Notes under the pieces: generated by a model
What the model was told of the DNA's origin: nothing
Database searches by the model: none
Seen by the model: only the letters and a program-made list of their open reading frames with translations
Program-made: the position numbers and the translations under genes
Part shown: positions 17,753 through 26,957 of the stretch, one piece after another
How the letters are laid out: each line of letters starts with the position of its first letter
How positions within the stretch are numbered: position 1 is the first letter of the stretch
DNA from: Breoghania sp037026715
GTDB taxonomy: Bacteria > Pseudomonadota > Alphaproteobacteria > Rhizobiales > Stappiaceae
DNA length: 64,000 nucleotides
NCBI RefSeq assembly: GCF_037026715.1
Contig: NZ_JBANCG010000007.1
Location: 248,001-312,000, forward strand
Reading direction: 5' to 3'

Positions 17753-18481
17753 ATGAGTTCAGTTGCAGTGGTCACCGGTGGCACGCGGGGCATCGGGGAG
17801 GCGATTTCGCGTGCATTGAAAGACGCTGGATACACGGTCGCGGCGACCTATCACGGCAACGTGGAAAAGGCCGAAGCCTTCAAGGCACAGACCGGCATCC
17901 ATGTCTTCAAATGGGATGTGTCGCACCCGGAAGAATGCGTCGACGGCATCGCCAGGGTCGAAGCGGATCTCGGCCCGGTGGATGTTCTCGTCAACAACGC
18001 CGGCATCACTCGCGACGGGATGTTCCACAAGATGACGTGGGAACAGTGGCGCGAGGTTCTCTCCACCAATCTGGACAGCATGTTCGCCATGACCCGCCCG
18101 GTTATCGAAGGCATGCGCGAACGCGGCCATGGCCGCATCATCAACATATCCTCGATCAACGGCCAGAAGGGGCAGATGGGGCAGGCGAACTATTCCGCCG
18201 CCAAGGCCGGCGTCATCGGATTCACAAAGGCGCTTGCCCAGGAAAATGCCCGCAAGGGGATCACCGTCAACGCCATCTGCCCCGGATACATCAACACGGA
18301 CATGGTCGCCGCCATGCCGGAAAAAGTTCTGGAAAGCATCATTTCCACTATCCCCGTCGGCCGCCTCGGGCACCCGGAGGAGATTGGCGGGCTCGCCGTC
18401 TACCTGGCGTCGGAAGCCGCGGGCTTCATGACAGGCGCGGTTCTCACGATCAACGGCGCGCAATATATCGCCAACGGCTAG
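17753..18481 (+). CDS. phaB: Acetoacetyl-CoA reductase
   Basis: PhaB reduces acetoacetyl-CoA to (R)-3-hydroxybutyryl-CoA with NADPH, supplying the monomer for PHB synthase. It is a short-chain dehydrogenase: the cofactor motif TGGTRGIGEA at residues 8-17, NNAG in the fourth strand, and the catalytic YSAAK at 147-151. The NNAGITRDGMFHKMT segment and GQANYS are typical of PhaB rather than FabG. The length is 242 residues. AGGTTAGGGG lies before the ATG. Confidence 0.96.
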   Translation: MSSVAVVTGGTRGIGEAISRALKDAGYTVAATYHGNVEKAEAFKAQTGIHVFKWDVSHPEECVDGIARVEADLGPVDVLVNNAGITRDGMFHKMTWEQWREVLSTNLDSMFAMTRPVIEGMRERGHGRIINISSINGQKGQMGQANYSAAKAGVIGFTKALAQENARKGITVNAICPGYINTDMVAAMPEKVLESIISTIPVGRLGHPEEIGGLAVYLASEAAGFMTGAVLTINGAQYIANG

Positions 18482-18633
18482 GTCGGCACACGCTGATATT
18501 GATCAGGCACGCCTGCAAGGCATAGCCCAGTGACTTGATATTATTTATTTATTTTCGAACGAGCCAAATGTTCCCGACACCGCGGGCGGTGTGCGCCAGA
18601 GCGGGCCCTATTGGCTTGGAGCAACGGCGTGTC

Positions 18634-19035
18634 CTATCCGGAAATGATCACGGCCAGATCGACAAGGATCATCGCGATCATCGGAATGAGGCTGAGGATC
18701 ATTCCGCCGGAGCGCAGAAACATGTTCGATTTCAGGAATGCCAGGCAAGATCCGTGCATGGCGCGTCCAACGAGAAACGCCGCCGCGAGCGGGCCAAGCC
18801 ACAGCGCGGCGGCACCCTGCATCTCGCCCACAAGCACGAGCAGGACGAATAGCGGCGCGACCTCCACGAGGTTTCCCTGGGCGCGAATGGCCCGGTGAAG
18901 CTCCGGATTGCCGCCGTCGCCAAGCGATACCCGGCATCGTATCCGCAACTGGATAACGCGGCTGGTCAGGATCACGAAGAGAATGGCCAGACCGCAAACC
19001 AGAAGCGTACTGATGGGCAATGTGACGTCGGACAA
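18634..19035 (-). CDS. MAPEG family inner-membrane protein
   Basis: MAPEG proteins are four-helix membrane proteins, some with glutathione-dependent activity. This one has four hydrophobic segments and the family's loop signature in RAIRAQGNLVEVAPL, close to the usual RaHxNxxE pattern, though Gln replaces the common His or Asn. I use a TTG start at 19035 because AGGAAAGGGA precedes it at good spacing. A GTG at 19056 is also possible and would overlap the upstream gene's stop as GTGA. Either way it is translated right behind the AlkA-type gene. Confidence 0.85.
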   Translation of the reverse strand: MSDVTLPISTLLVCGLAILFVILTSRVIQLRIRCRVSLGDGGNPELHRAIRAQGNLVEVAPLFVLLVLVGEMQGAAALWLGPLAAAFLVGRAMHGSCLAFLKSNMFLRSGGMILSLIPMIAMILVDLAVIISG

Positions 19036-19052
19036 CTGGATTCCCTTTCCTC

Positions 19053-19718
19053 TCACAAAGGCAGCACGTCCCGCCCCTGGCGCAACGTCCTGTAATAGGC
19101 CCAGAAAAGCCGGGCCGCGATGCCTCGCCACGGCTGCCAGGCCCGCGCCATTTCCGCAACCTCCCTCACGTTCGGCCGGACCTCGAGCGCGAAGGCGACG
19201 CGCAGCGCTTCGCGCAAGGCGAGATCTCCGCAAGGGAAGATATCCGCATGGCCCGCGCAGAACAGCAGGAAAATATCCGCCGACCAGGGCCCTATGCCGG
19301 AGATCGCACAAAGCCGCGTGTGGGCTTCGTCTGCGGGTGCTTCGGCGAGCGAGGTGAGATCGAGCCCGTCGCTGAGAGCCGCGCAGACGGCCCGCAAGGT
19401 CCTGATCTTCGGCCGGGAGAGGCCGACGGCCGCCAACGCCGCATCATTATGCGACGAGAGCGTTTCGGCGTCGAAAGGATCCACCAGCGCCTCCAGGCGC
19501 GAGAAGATGGCAGCTGCGCTGGCGATGGAGACCTGCTGCCCGACAACGATATGGGCAAGGCCCTTCAGATCAGCCGGCCGCCGGCGCAGCGGCAACGGCC
19601 CGGCGGCCGCCGCGACCGGTTTCAGGCGCGGATCGAGAACCAGCAACGCATCGAGCCCGTTTCGAACATCGCGTTCACACGTTATCGTCTTCAAGAAGCG
19701 CCTTTCACGATCCCGCAT
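19053..19718 (-). CDS. DNA-3-methyladenine glycosylase II type (HhH-GPD)
   Basis: This base-excision repair glycosylase removes alkylated purines from DNA. The helix-hairpin-helix and Gly-Pro-Asp loop is seen as LCAISGIGPWSADIFLLF, with the catalytic Asp165 in PCGDLAL. Upstream, GLAHIVVGQQVSIASAAAI is the standard substrate-pocket helix of the AlkA group. At 221 residues it is the short form without an Ada-like N-terminal domain. The MAPEG gene starts at or just after its stop. A TTG at codon 9 is a possible later start. Confidence 0.92.
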   Translation of the reverse strand: MRDRERRFLKTITCERDVRNGLDALLVLDPRLKPVAAAAGPLPLRRRPADLKGLAHIVVGQQVSIASAAAIFSRLEALVDPFDAETLSSHNDAALAAVGLSRPKIRTLRAVCAALSDGLDLTSLAEAPADEAHTRLCAISGIGPWSADIFLLFCAGHADIFPCGDLALREALRVAFALEVRPNVREVAEMARAWQPWRGIAARLFWAYYRTLRQGRDVLPL

Positions 19719-19841
19719 CCGTGCCCTTATGCTATTCCATAGCGAACGCGAGGCGAAGAGACGATCAGCGTGCGCCTTTCATCTGCTATGCAACATTGAA
19801 CGTGCAGGTTTCCCGTGCCCGCGCAGCCTGTCGGACCAGAC

Positions 19842-20744
19842 ATGCCCCATCGCCCCGTATTGCGTTTCGCCCCCTCCCCGAACGGATTTCTGCATCTCGG
19901 CCACGCCTATTCCGCCCTGCTGAACCAAAGACATGCTGCGGATCTGGACGGCCGGCTGCTGTTGCGCCTGGAAGACATCGACACCACCCGTTGCAAGCCG
20001 GAATACGAAGCCGCGATCTACCGCGATCTTTCGTGGATCGGGCTTGAGTGGGAAGAGCCCGTGCGCCGGCAATCGGACCATTTCGATGCCTATGCGGATG
20101 CGCTCCGTCAGCTCGACGCGATGGGGCTCATCCGGCGCAGCGTCGCGAGCCGCCGCGAGATCCGGGAGGCGGCGGCGCGCGCAAGCGCCGAAGGCAGGCC
20201 CTGGCCGCGCGACCCGGACGGCGCGCCGCTTTTTGGCGGGGACGAGGTCATTCTCGATCCGACCGAAATCCGACGCCGACGGCGGGAGGAGCCGCAGGCC
20301 CTGCGGCTCGACACGAAAGCGGCCCTTGCACGCCTTGGCGACGCTCCGCGCTGGCTGGAGACCGGAGCCGGTCATCGGCAGGAAATCGTCGCCGATCCTC
20401 TGGTCTGGGGCGACGTGGTGCTGGCGCGCAAGGAGACCCCGACCAGCTATCATCTGTCCGTTGTCGTAGACGACGCGCTTCAGGGCGTCTCACATGTCGT
20501 GCGCGGCCGCGATCTCCTTCAGGCAACGGCCATTCACCGCCTGCTCCAGGAGCTCCTTCGACTGCCGGCGCCCGAATATCATCACCATCGCCTGATTCTC
20601 GACGAGAGCGGCAGAAAGCTCTCCAAATCCGCCGCATCGACGGGGCTTGCCGAATTGCGGAAAACCGGAGCCACGCCCGAGGATATCCGCAATCTGGTCG
20701 CTCTCGCCGACGATAAAGCCGCGGATACGCCATTCAGCGCGTGA
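19842..20744 (+). CDS. gluQ: Glutamyl-Q tRNA(Asp) synthetase
   Basis: GluQRS attaches glutamate to queuosine at the wobble position of tRNA(Asp). It is a truncated glutamyl-tRNA synthetase: HLGH (the HIGH motif) at residues 18-21 and KLSKS at 259-263, with no anticodon-binding domain after it. The length of 300 residues is right for the family and too short for GltX. The ATG at 19842 places FAPSPNG near the start; a GTG at 19815 would add nine residues. It is divergent from the AlkA-type gene and converges on a gamma-glutamyltransferase gene. Confidence 0.93.
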   Translation: MPHRPVLRFAPSPNGFLHLGHAYSALLNQRHAADLDGRLLLRLEDIDTTRCKPEYEAAIYRDLSWIGLEWEEPVRRQSDHFDAYADALRQLDAMGLIRRSVASRREIREAAARASAEGRPWPRDPDGAPLFGGDEVILDPTEIRRRRREEPQALRLDTKAALARLGDAPRWLETGAGHRQEIVADPLVWGDVVLARKETPTSYHLSVVVDDALQGVSHVVRGRDLLQATAIHRLLQELLRLPAPEYHHHRLILDESGRKLSKSAASTGLAELRKTGATPEDIRNLVALADDKAADTPFSA

Positions 20745-20752
20745 CGCCTGCC

Positions 20753-22342
20753 CTATCCGCAGGCCGCGCCGCCATCCGCGCGCGGATCGTGTACGCCCAT
20801 GAGCGCACCGGATGGCTCGCGCACGATCATTCCCGCATGGCCCATCGTGTCGGAATAGGCCGCATCGAGCACCACCACCTGATGGCCCGCCCGCTCAAGT
20901 GCCCGCACCAGATCGGGATCGAAACGATTTTCCAGCCGCAACGCCGTTGTCTCGTCACCCCAGGTGCGGCCCAGCAGCCAGCGCGGCGCATCGACAGCGG
21001 CGCCAAGATCCTGCCCGTGCAAGATGGCACGGGAAAACACCGCGGCCTGTGTCTGCGGCTGCCCCTCGCCGCCCATGGTGCCGTAGACCACGGTGCGGCC
21101 GTCATCGAGCCGCGCAAGCGCCGGATTGAGCGTGTGGAAGGGTCGCCGGCCCGGCTGCAGCGGATTGACGGCATCCGGTTCGAGCGAAAAGCTCGCTCCC
21201 CGGTTCTGCATCAGGATCCCGGTGCGCGGCGAGACGCAGCCCGATCCGAATTCCCAATAGATCGACTGGATGAAGGAGACCGCATTGCCCGCCGCATCCA
21301 TCGCACCGAGCCAGACGGTGTCGCCATCCTTCGCCACATGCGGCCACGGGGCGGCGCGCCGACGATCTATCTCGCCAGCTTCGCGGTCAAGCCAGTCGGG
21401 GGAAAGGAACTCCGCCGGATCGATGTCCATGTACGCCGGATCGGTGACGATGCGATCGCGCACGAGAAACGCGCGCTTTGTGGCTTCGATCAGGCCATGT
21501 ATATGCTCGAAGCTTTCTGGCCGGGCGACCTCCAGCCGGTCGTAAAGCCCAAGAATGATGAGCGAGGCGAGCCCCTGCGTCGGCGGTGCCGAATTGAAGA
21601 GATGGCCGGCCTTGATGCGCGTGCGAAGCGGAGGCCGCAGGCGGGCTTCGTAGGCCCTCAGGTCATCCCGCGTGACGGGCGATCCCATCGCATCGAGATC
21701 GGCGGCAAGCGTGGCCGCGACATCGCCGCGGTAAAAGTCGGCGAAACCGGCATGACCGAGATGATCCAGCGTGTCGGAAAGCCGCTCCTGGCACAGCGAA
21801 GCGCCCTCGGCGGGAGCTTTCTTGTTCAGAAGATAGACATCGGCAAAACCCGACTGACCGCTGAGTTCCGCCAGCTTTTCGGCCGTCAGCGCAGCCTGGC
21901 TGCGCGACACGACGATCCCTTCGCGCGCGCGCCGCACGGCATCGCTCAAAAGCTCCGCGACAGGCAGTCCGCCGCCCAAATGCGCGGCGATCTCGTGCGC
22001 CCTTGCCCACCCACCGACCGTGCCGGGCACGGTGAGGGCGGCAAGCGGCCCTCTGGTGGGAACGATGTCGCACTCCGCCTTGCGATAGGCCTCGATGGAG
22101 GCCTTGCGCGCCGCCGGACCGCAAGCCTCGACATACCAAGGGTCGCGGCCCTGCGGCGCGATCAGCCAGAAACCGTCTCCGCCGATCGCGTTCATGTGGG
22201 GATAGACAACCGCGATCGTGGCCGCGGCCGCGATCATGGCGTCCACGGCGGTCCCCCCGGCGGCCAGCACTTCCGCGCCGGCCTTGGCCGCCGCCATGTG
22301 AGGCGCGACCACCATGCCGGCGGTCGAAGTGATCGTCTCCAT
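20753..22342 (-). CDS. Gamma-glutamyltransferase family protein, third paralogue
   Basis: The 529-residue protein is a second cytoplasmic-type member of the gamma-glutamyltransferase family, without a signal peptide. It has the substrate-side motif AAGGTAVDAMIAAAATIAV, the candidate nucleophile Thr342 in DGDTVWLGAMDAAG, and TGILMQNRGASF. It differs strongly from the copy at 13-14.7 kb despite equal length, so the two are old paralogues, not a recent duplication. Substrates of this subgroup are mostly unknown. Its stop is eight bases from that of gluQ, which converges on it. Confidence 0.88.
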   Translation of the reverse strand: METITSTAGMVVAPHMAAAKAGAEVLAAGGTAVDAMIAAAATIAVVYPHMNAIGGDGFWLIAPQGRDPWYVEACGPAARKASIEAYRKAECDIVPTRGPLAALTVPGTVGGWARAHEIAAHLGGGLPVAELLSDAVRRAREGIVVSRSQAALTAEKLAELSGQSGFADVYLLNKKAPAEGASLCQERLSDTLDHLGHAGFADFYRGDVAATLAADLDAMGSPVTRDDLRAYEARLRPPLRTRIKAGHLFNSAPPTQGLASLIILGLYDRLEVARPESFEHIHGLIEATKRAFLVRDRIVTDPAYMDIDPAEFLSPDWLDREAGEIDRRRAAPWPHVAKDGDTVWLGAMDAAGNAVSFIQSIYWEFGSGCVSPRTGILMQNRGASFSLEPDAVNPLQPGRRPFHTLNPALARLDDGRTVVYGTMGGEGQPQTQAAVFSRAILHGQDLGAAVDAPRWLLGRTWGDETTALRLENRFDPDLVRALERAGHQVVVLDAAYSDTMGHAGMIVREPSGALMGVHDPRADGGAACG

Positions 22343-22596
22343 GCAAATCTCCGAATGGGCGGAAAGCGCGCCAGATCGACACCTTGAGCATATTCCTGCC
22401 GATCGGATTGACGATATCTGACCGGAACACGCTCTGGAGAACCCGTCGTTGCGGACGGATTCCTTCTATGTATCACCTGCGTCGTGCATTTAATGCTGCA
22501 ATCGGGAATAGCATCTTCGCTCTAAAGGAAGCATTGATCGCAGGACGCAGACCGGCCGGAATGGCGTTCGCAAAACCGGCATCGGAAGGATGGCTA

Positions 22597-23151
22597 ATGA
22601 CAACTCGGAAATACTGGATCGCGGGCCTTGCGATCATCGCCGCCACGGCGGCCACACTGCTGGCCATGGGCCGCATTCCCATTTGTGAATGCGGCTATGT
22701 GCGCCTGTGGTCTCCGCCGGAGGATCTGGCCGGAAACTCGCAGCACATCGCGGACTGGTATTCGCCCTCCCATGTCATCCACGGTTTCCTTTTCTATGGC
22801 GCGTTGTGGCTTTTGATGCGTTCGCGACCGATTGGGGCCCGTGCCCTGATCGCAATCGCGGTTGAGGCGGCATGGGAGATCGTCGAGAACAGCCCGTGGA
22901 TCATCGATCGCTATCGCGAGGCGACCATTGCGGTCGGCTATACGGGCGACAGCGTCCTCAATTCGGTCAGCGACATCCTCTTCATGCTCGCGGGGTTCTT
23001 CATTGCCGCACGCTTGCCCGTGTGGCTGACAATAGCGATCGGCATAGTTCTGGAATTGCTGGCGCTGTGGGTCATTCGAGACAATCTCACGCTGAACGTG
23101 ATCATGCTCCTCTACCCGTCCGAAGCGATCCGGGCCTGGCAGGGCGGTTAA
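22597..23151 (+). CDS. UPF0314 (DUF2585) membrane protein
   Basis: The 184-residue protein matches the UPF0314 family of Rhizobiales membrane proteins. Recognisable blocks are CECGYVRLW, then GNSQHIADWYSPSHVIHGFLFY, EAAWEIVENSPWIIDRYR and YTGDSVLNSVSD. About five hydrophobic helices are present. The function is not known. The frame is open far upstream, but AAGGA is seven bases before the ATG used here, and the product then starts with the first membrane segment. Confidence 0.9.
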   Translation: MTTRKYWIAGLAIIAATAATLLAMGRIPICECGYVRLWSPPEDLAGNSQHIADWYSPSHVIHGFLFYGALWLLMRSRPIGARALIAIAVEAAWEIVENSPWIIDRYREATIAVGYTGDSVLNSVSDILFMLAGFFIAARLPVWLTIAIGIVLELLALWVIRDNLTLNVIMLLYPSEAIRAWQGG

Positions 23152-23206
23152 CGGACATGCCGGTCCCGAATGGACCTGTCCGTGCTGGCGGGGATGGGCA
23201 GATCCG

Positions 23207-24184
23207 TCAAGGCAGGGCGATCACGCCTGCAGCCCCTTCTTCCGTTCCGAAGGCGAGCTTCATGCCGTCCGCGCTCCACGCCAGCGACGAGACCGGCCCG
23301 TCGCCGGGACGGCGCAGAACCCGTTCCGCACCGTCCTGGAACCGGCTGGCGAGCACAAGCCCGTCCTGGTAGCCGATCGCGATCGCCTCTTCCTGCGGAT
23401 GACAGGCGACGAAGGTCACCAGGTCTCCTTCGCCGCGCGCACCGAGCTGCAGGGGCTCCTGCCCCATCGGGCCGGACTTGCCGATGAAGGGCCACAGGAT
23501 CGTCGCCGCCGCGCCCGACGTGGCGAGATACTTTCCGCGCACCGTCCACGACATCGACTTGACCTTGGTCGGATAGCCCGTCATCCGCATGTCCTGCCCG
23601 TCGGCAAGCCGCCAGCCGTGCAACGCGTTTTCCTGCATGGACGTGACGACATATTTCCCGTCAGGGGACCAGATCACCGCATTGTGGGCGCCGGCCCAGG
23701 CGAGATCCACGGGCTTTCCCGTCGTGTTGACCCAGTAGAGCGTCGCCCCGCCGTAGCGCGCCATGGCGAGCCGCATGCCCTTGGGGGCGAAGGCCAGACC
23801 GCCGACGGCGCGCTCGATGGCGAATTCCTTCTCGACACCGTTGCGATCGCGCGTCCACGCGGTGCGCCCGCTGGCGAAGGCGACGACCCCGTCCGGTCCC
23901 GTGGCGAGAATGTCGATCCATTTGCGCGGCCGCTCTGCCAGCACCTCAAGCGCGCCGTCGCCCGAGATCTGGACCACGCGTCCGTCATCGCCGGATGTGA
24001 TCAGGCTGCGGCCATCGCGCGAGGAGCTTGCGGCAAGCACGGAGCCCTTGTGCGCCTGCACCACCTGAGGTTCGGCACCGATCAGATGAACCGTACCGTC
24101 CCCCAGAGCGAAACAGGCGACATCGCCGAGAAAGCCGGCGGAAACGACGAAAGCACCAAGGGACTGGGGAGCGAGTGTGGGCAT
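23207..24184 (-). CDS. WD40 repeat protein
   Basis: This 325-residue protein is built of about seven beta-propeller repeats; several are visible as GxDG and SPDGKYV-type strands (for example AASSSRDGRSLITSGDDGRVV and VIWSPDGKYVVTS). No catalytic domain is attached and there is no signal peptide, so it is probably a cytoplasmic scaffold or binding protein. Homologues sit near cobalamin or metal genes in some alphaproteobacteria, but nothing here supports that link. The small membrane-protein gene upstream is on the same strand. Confidence 0.85.
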   Translation of the reverse strand: MPTLAPQSLGAFVVSAGFLGDVACFALGDGTVHLIGAEPQVVQAHKGSVLAASSSRDGRSLITSGDDGRVVQISGDGALEVLAERPRKWIDILATGPDGVVAFASGRTAWTRDRNGVEKEFAIERAVGGLAFAPKGMRLAMARYGGATLYWVNTTGKPVDLAWAGAHNAVIWSPDGKYVVTSMQENALHGWRLADGQDMRMTGYPTKVKSMSWTVRGKYLATSGAAATILWPFIGKSGPMGQEPLQLGARGEGDLVTFVACHPQEEAIAIGYQDGLVLASRFQDGAERVLRRPGDGPVSSLAWSADGMKLAFGTEEGAAGVIALP

Positions 24185-24281
24185 CTGGGATCCGGAAACG
24201 TCTGAAAACGGGACGCACCCGGGCTAGCAGCCCTCGGCGATTTCGGCAAGCGGCTTGGAGATCTGGAAACGCCCCGGCCGA

Positions 24282-24797
24282 CTACGCGCCCGCGCCGGGG
24301 GCCCCCGGCCTGGTGATGCCGGATCCACGCCCGGCGATCAGCCAGTAGACGAAGCCGCCGACGAAACCTGCGGCGAGAAAGAGGTTCCAATCCGGCGGCA
24401 GGCCCCGCGATCCAGCGTCCGGCACCCATGTGGCCACCACAAGCGCGATGGCAACAAGCCCGCCGATGAGCACGTGGTAGAGAATGCTGCGAAGCCTGAG
24501 AATTTCCGCCGCAAGGATGGCAAGGGCTGCGGGCACGAAGGCGAGACCGCCAACGATGCTGGCACCGACGGTGCCGACAATGACCCGCGTCACCGTATCG
24601 GCGACATCGACCGCGTCGCCCGAGGCCCGGTAGTCGTAGACGAGAAACTCGGACCCGACATGCCAGTGGTCGAAGACCCACGCGGCGGGCATCCAGTCCG
24701 GCACGGCGAATGCCAGAAAAAAGCTCGCCGCGACCACGGCCAGACAATAGCCGAAGACGATCGCGAAGAGCCTGCCGAAGACGTGAAACCCGTCCAT
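24282..24797 (-). CDS. Small uncharacterised membrane protein
   Basis: The 171-residue product has four hydrophobic segments (about residues 8-30, 60-88, 97-118 and 128-150) with a His/Asp-containing first loop. I do not recognise the family with certainty. The start at 24797 is chosen because it avoids overlap with rlmN; in-frame ATGs at 24845 and 24851 would overlap rlmN by about 40 bases. It is the same strand as rlmN and follows its stop by ten bases, so it is likely read from the rlmN transcript. Confidence 0.75.
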   Translation of the reverse strand: MDGFHVFGRLFAIVFGYCLAVVAASFFLAFAVPDWMPAAWVFDHWHVGSEFLVYDYRASGDAVDVADTVTRVIVGTVGASIVGGLAFVPAALAILAAEILRLRSILYHVLIGGLVAIALVVATWVPDAGSRGLPPDWNLFLAAGFVGGFVYWLIAGRGSGITRPGAPGAGA

Positions 24798-24807
24798 GTC
24801 GAGGCCG

Positions 24808-26088
24808 TCAGCTTCCGGCCAGCGGCGCGTGAGAGGTCTCACCATGCGCATCGCCCGAAGCGGCCTGCGCGGCTTCCAGCTTTTCGCGCTCGACCCGCTT
24901 CAGCCGCTCCGATTCGCTCTTCAGCTGGCCGCAGGCGGCGAAGATATCGCGGCCGCGCGGCGTGCGGATGGGCGAGGCGTACCCTGCCCTGTTCACATAG
25001 TCGGCAAAGACCTCGATCTGCTCCCAGTCGGAGCAATCATAGGGCGAGCCCGGCCACGGATTGAACGGAATGAGATTGATCTTCGCCGGGATACCCTTCA
25101 GGAGCCGCACCAGCTCCTTCGCATCCTCAAGCGAATCGTTGACACCCTTGAGCATGACGTATTCGAAGGTGATGCGCCTGGCGTTGGAAAGACCGGGATA
25201 GGCGCGGCAGGCGTCGAGAAGCTCCTTCAGCGGATACTTCTTGTTGATCGGCACCAGTTCGTTGCGCAGATCATCGCGTACCGCATGCAGCGAAATGGCG
25301 AGCATGCAGCCAATTTCGCTGCCCGCCTTGCCGATCATCGGCACGACGCCGGACGTCGAAAGCGTGATCCGACGCTTGGAAAGGCTCAAGCCCTCGCCAT
25401 CGGAGGCGATCAGAAGCGCCTTCTTCACCTCGTCGAAATTGTAGAGCGGCTCGCCCATGCCCATCATCACGACGTTGGAGACGAGGCGCCCCTCGCTCGG
25501 CACGAAAGCCCCCTGGGGCGTGTCGATCTCGGGGAAATCGCCGAGCCGGTCGCGCGCGACCATGATCTGGGCGACAATCTCCTCCGACGTCAGGTTGCGC
25601 ACGAGTTTCTGCGTTCCCGTGTGACAGAAGGAACAGGTCAGCGTGCAGCCGACCTGCGAGGAGACGCATAGCGTCCCGCGCCCCTCTTCGGGAATGTAGA
25701 CCGTCTCGATCTCCACCGGCTTGCCGGCTCCGCGTGAAGGAAAGCGCATCAGCCACTTGCGGGTGCCATCGACCGATATCTGCTCCAGCACCAGTTCCGG
25801 GCGCGCGAGCGTGAAGGCATCGGCCAGCTTCTGGCGCAACTCCTTCGATACGTTCGTCATCCGCTCGAAATCGCAAAAGCCGCGCACATAGATCCAGTGC
25901 CAGAGCTGCGCGACGCGCATGCGGATCTGCTTGTCGGGAACGCCGACGCTCGACAAGGCCGCGGCAAGCTCGGAGCGCGACATGCCGATGAGCGAAGGCT
26001 TTTCGCCCGTCGAGGCCACGACAGTCGGCCTCGGCGTGATCGTCCTGCCGGCCGGGCGTGTCTGGGTCAGATCGAGAGATACCGCCAT
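24808..26088 (-). CDS. rlmN: Dual-specificity 23S rRNA A2503 / tRNA A37 methyltransferase
   Basis: RlmN is a radical-SAM enzyme that methylates C2 of adenosine 2503 in 23S rRNA and A37 in some tRNAs. The iron-sulfur cysteines are Cys148, Cys152 and Cys155 in CTLTCSFC. Cys141 in GTLCVSSQ and the C-terminal cysteine in FAACGQL form the catalytic pair. The 426-residue product begins MAVSLDLTQ; an extended open frame upstream to 26169 is not needed. The IalB-type gene lies just upstream on the same strand, an order frequent in Rhizobiales. Confidence 0.96.
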   Translation of the reverse strand: MAVSLDLTQTRPAGRTITPRPTVVASTGEKPSLIGMSRSELAAALSSVGVPDKQIRMRVAQLWHWIYVRGFCDFERMTNVSKELRQKLADAFTLARPELVLEQISVDGTRKWLMRFPSRGAGKPVEIETVYIPEEGRGTLCVSSQVGCTLTCSFCHTGTQKLVRNLTSEEIVAQIMVARDRLGDFPEIDTPQGAFVPSEGRLVSNVVMMGMGEPLYNFDEVKKALLIASDGEGLSLSKRRITLSTSGVVPMIGKAGSEIGCMLAISLHAVRDDLRNELVPINKKYPLKELLDACRAYPGLSNARRITFEYVMLKGVNDSLEDAKELVRLLKGIPAKINLIPFNPWPGSPYDCSDWEQIEVFADYVNRAGYASPIRTPRGRDIFAACGQLKSESERLKRVEREKLEAAQAASGDAHGETSHAPLAGS

Positions 26089-26145
26089 CGGTTCGCTCTT
26101 CGTTATGCGCTGCGTGTGAGCTTTGTGGTGAAACGTCGATACGGC

Positions 26146-26175
26146 AAAGGGGCGGCGACTGCTCGTCACCGCCCC
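26146..26175 (-). terminator. Hairpin between the IalB-type gene and rlmN
   Basis: On the minus strand GGGGCGGTGAC pairs with GTCGCCGCCCC (one G-U) around a five-base loop, followed by only three T residues. It lies 76 bases after the IalB-type gene's stop and is probably its terminator, although the T-run is short. Confidence 0.55.
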
Positions 26176-26250
26176 CAGCCCGTTTTTTCTATATATCGCT
26201 TTTCGCCGAGGATGCGAGTCCGCAACCGGCGAAAACCCGGGCGCACCGAT

Positions 26251-26760
26251 CTACTGGCAGGCCTTGTCAGCAGCATTGATGGCCGCCGTGACGCCCGACA
26301 GGGACACCGTGTAGGAGGTGTTGGTGTTGCGCGAGGACACCCCGGAGAGCTTCATCGAACGTCCGGCCTTCATGGCCGCGATCAGGCGCTGCTCTTCCGC
26401 TGCATTCTCCACCCAGGCGCCGTCGCCCTTCGTGAACATCGTGAACATGTTGCCGTCGATATTCACCGCCACGGACGAACCTTCCTTGAAGGGATAACCG
26501 ACCAGGAAGCTCGGCTCGTCGCGAACGTTCTCGCCGGGCCGGGTCGAGACGAACACGAAGACCTCGCCGTGGTTGCGATCGGCGGGCTGCATGTCGGTGG
26601 GTTTCGACAAGGCGTAGCATACCTTGCCCTTCTGGCCCGTATGGGCGTAGGCGGCCCAATCGTTGAAGGTGCTCAGGAGGGAGGGGGACTGCGCGTTCGC
26701 GGCAGCGCCCGAGAGAGCGAGGGCCAGAATGGCCGTAGCCAGCATACGTGCTTGCATCAT
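26251..26760 (-). CDS. Invasion associated locus B (IalB) family protein
   Basis: The 169-residue protein starts with a clear signal peptide ending near ANAQS at residue 25. The mature part has the IalB layout: W-A-x-Y, then KVCYALSKP, FVFVSTRPGENVRDEPSFLVGYPF and the closing INAADKAC. Two cysteines (in KVCY and KACQ) could form one disulfide. IalB proteins were first tied to erythrocyte invasion in Bartonella but are widespread in free-living species, where the function is unclear. Two consecutive ATGs follow TTTGGAG. Confidence 0.88.
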   Translation of the reverse strand: MMQARMLATAILALALSGAAANAQSPSLLSTFNDWAAYAHTGQKGKVCYALSKPTDMQPADRNHGEVFVFVSTRPGENVRDEPSFLVGYPFKEGSSVAVNIDGNMFTMFTKGDGAWVENAAEEQRLIAAMKAGRSMKLSGVSSRNTNTSYTVSLSGVTAAINAADKACQ

Positions 26761-26957
26761 CTCCAAACCGCTTGTCTTGATTAAAATCGGGCCGGCCGAT
26801 TTCATCGGTCGTAAACCTCAATCAAAGGTTACCCGAACCAGGGTTACGAAAGGGTTGACCTCTCCAACGACCTTCCACGCCGAAGGTCCGGACCATTTCG
26901 GTGGGTTCGGCCAACGCTGGCCCGAAAATTCTGGCGAGAGTGTGGCTTTCGAGCCAC

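Noticed and set aside
20741..22387. A 548-codon open frame antisense to the third gamma-glutamyltransferase-like gene.
   Set aside because: The minus-strand product has clear family motifs and the plus-strand product is Arg/Gly-rich without any.
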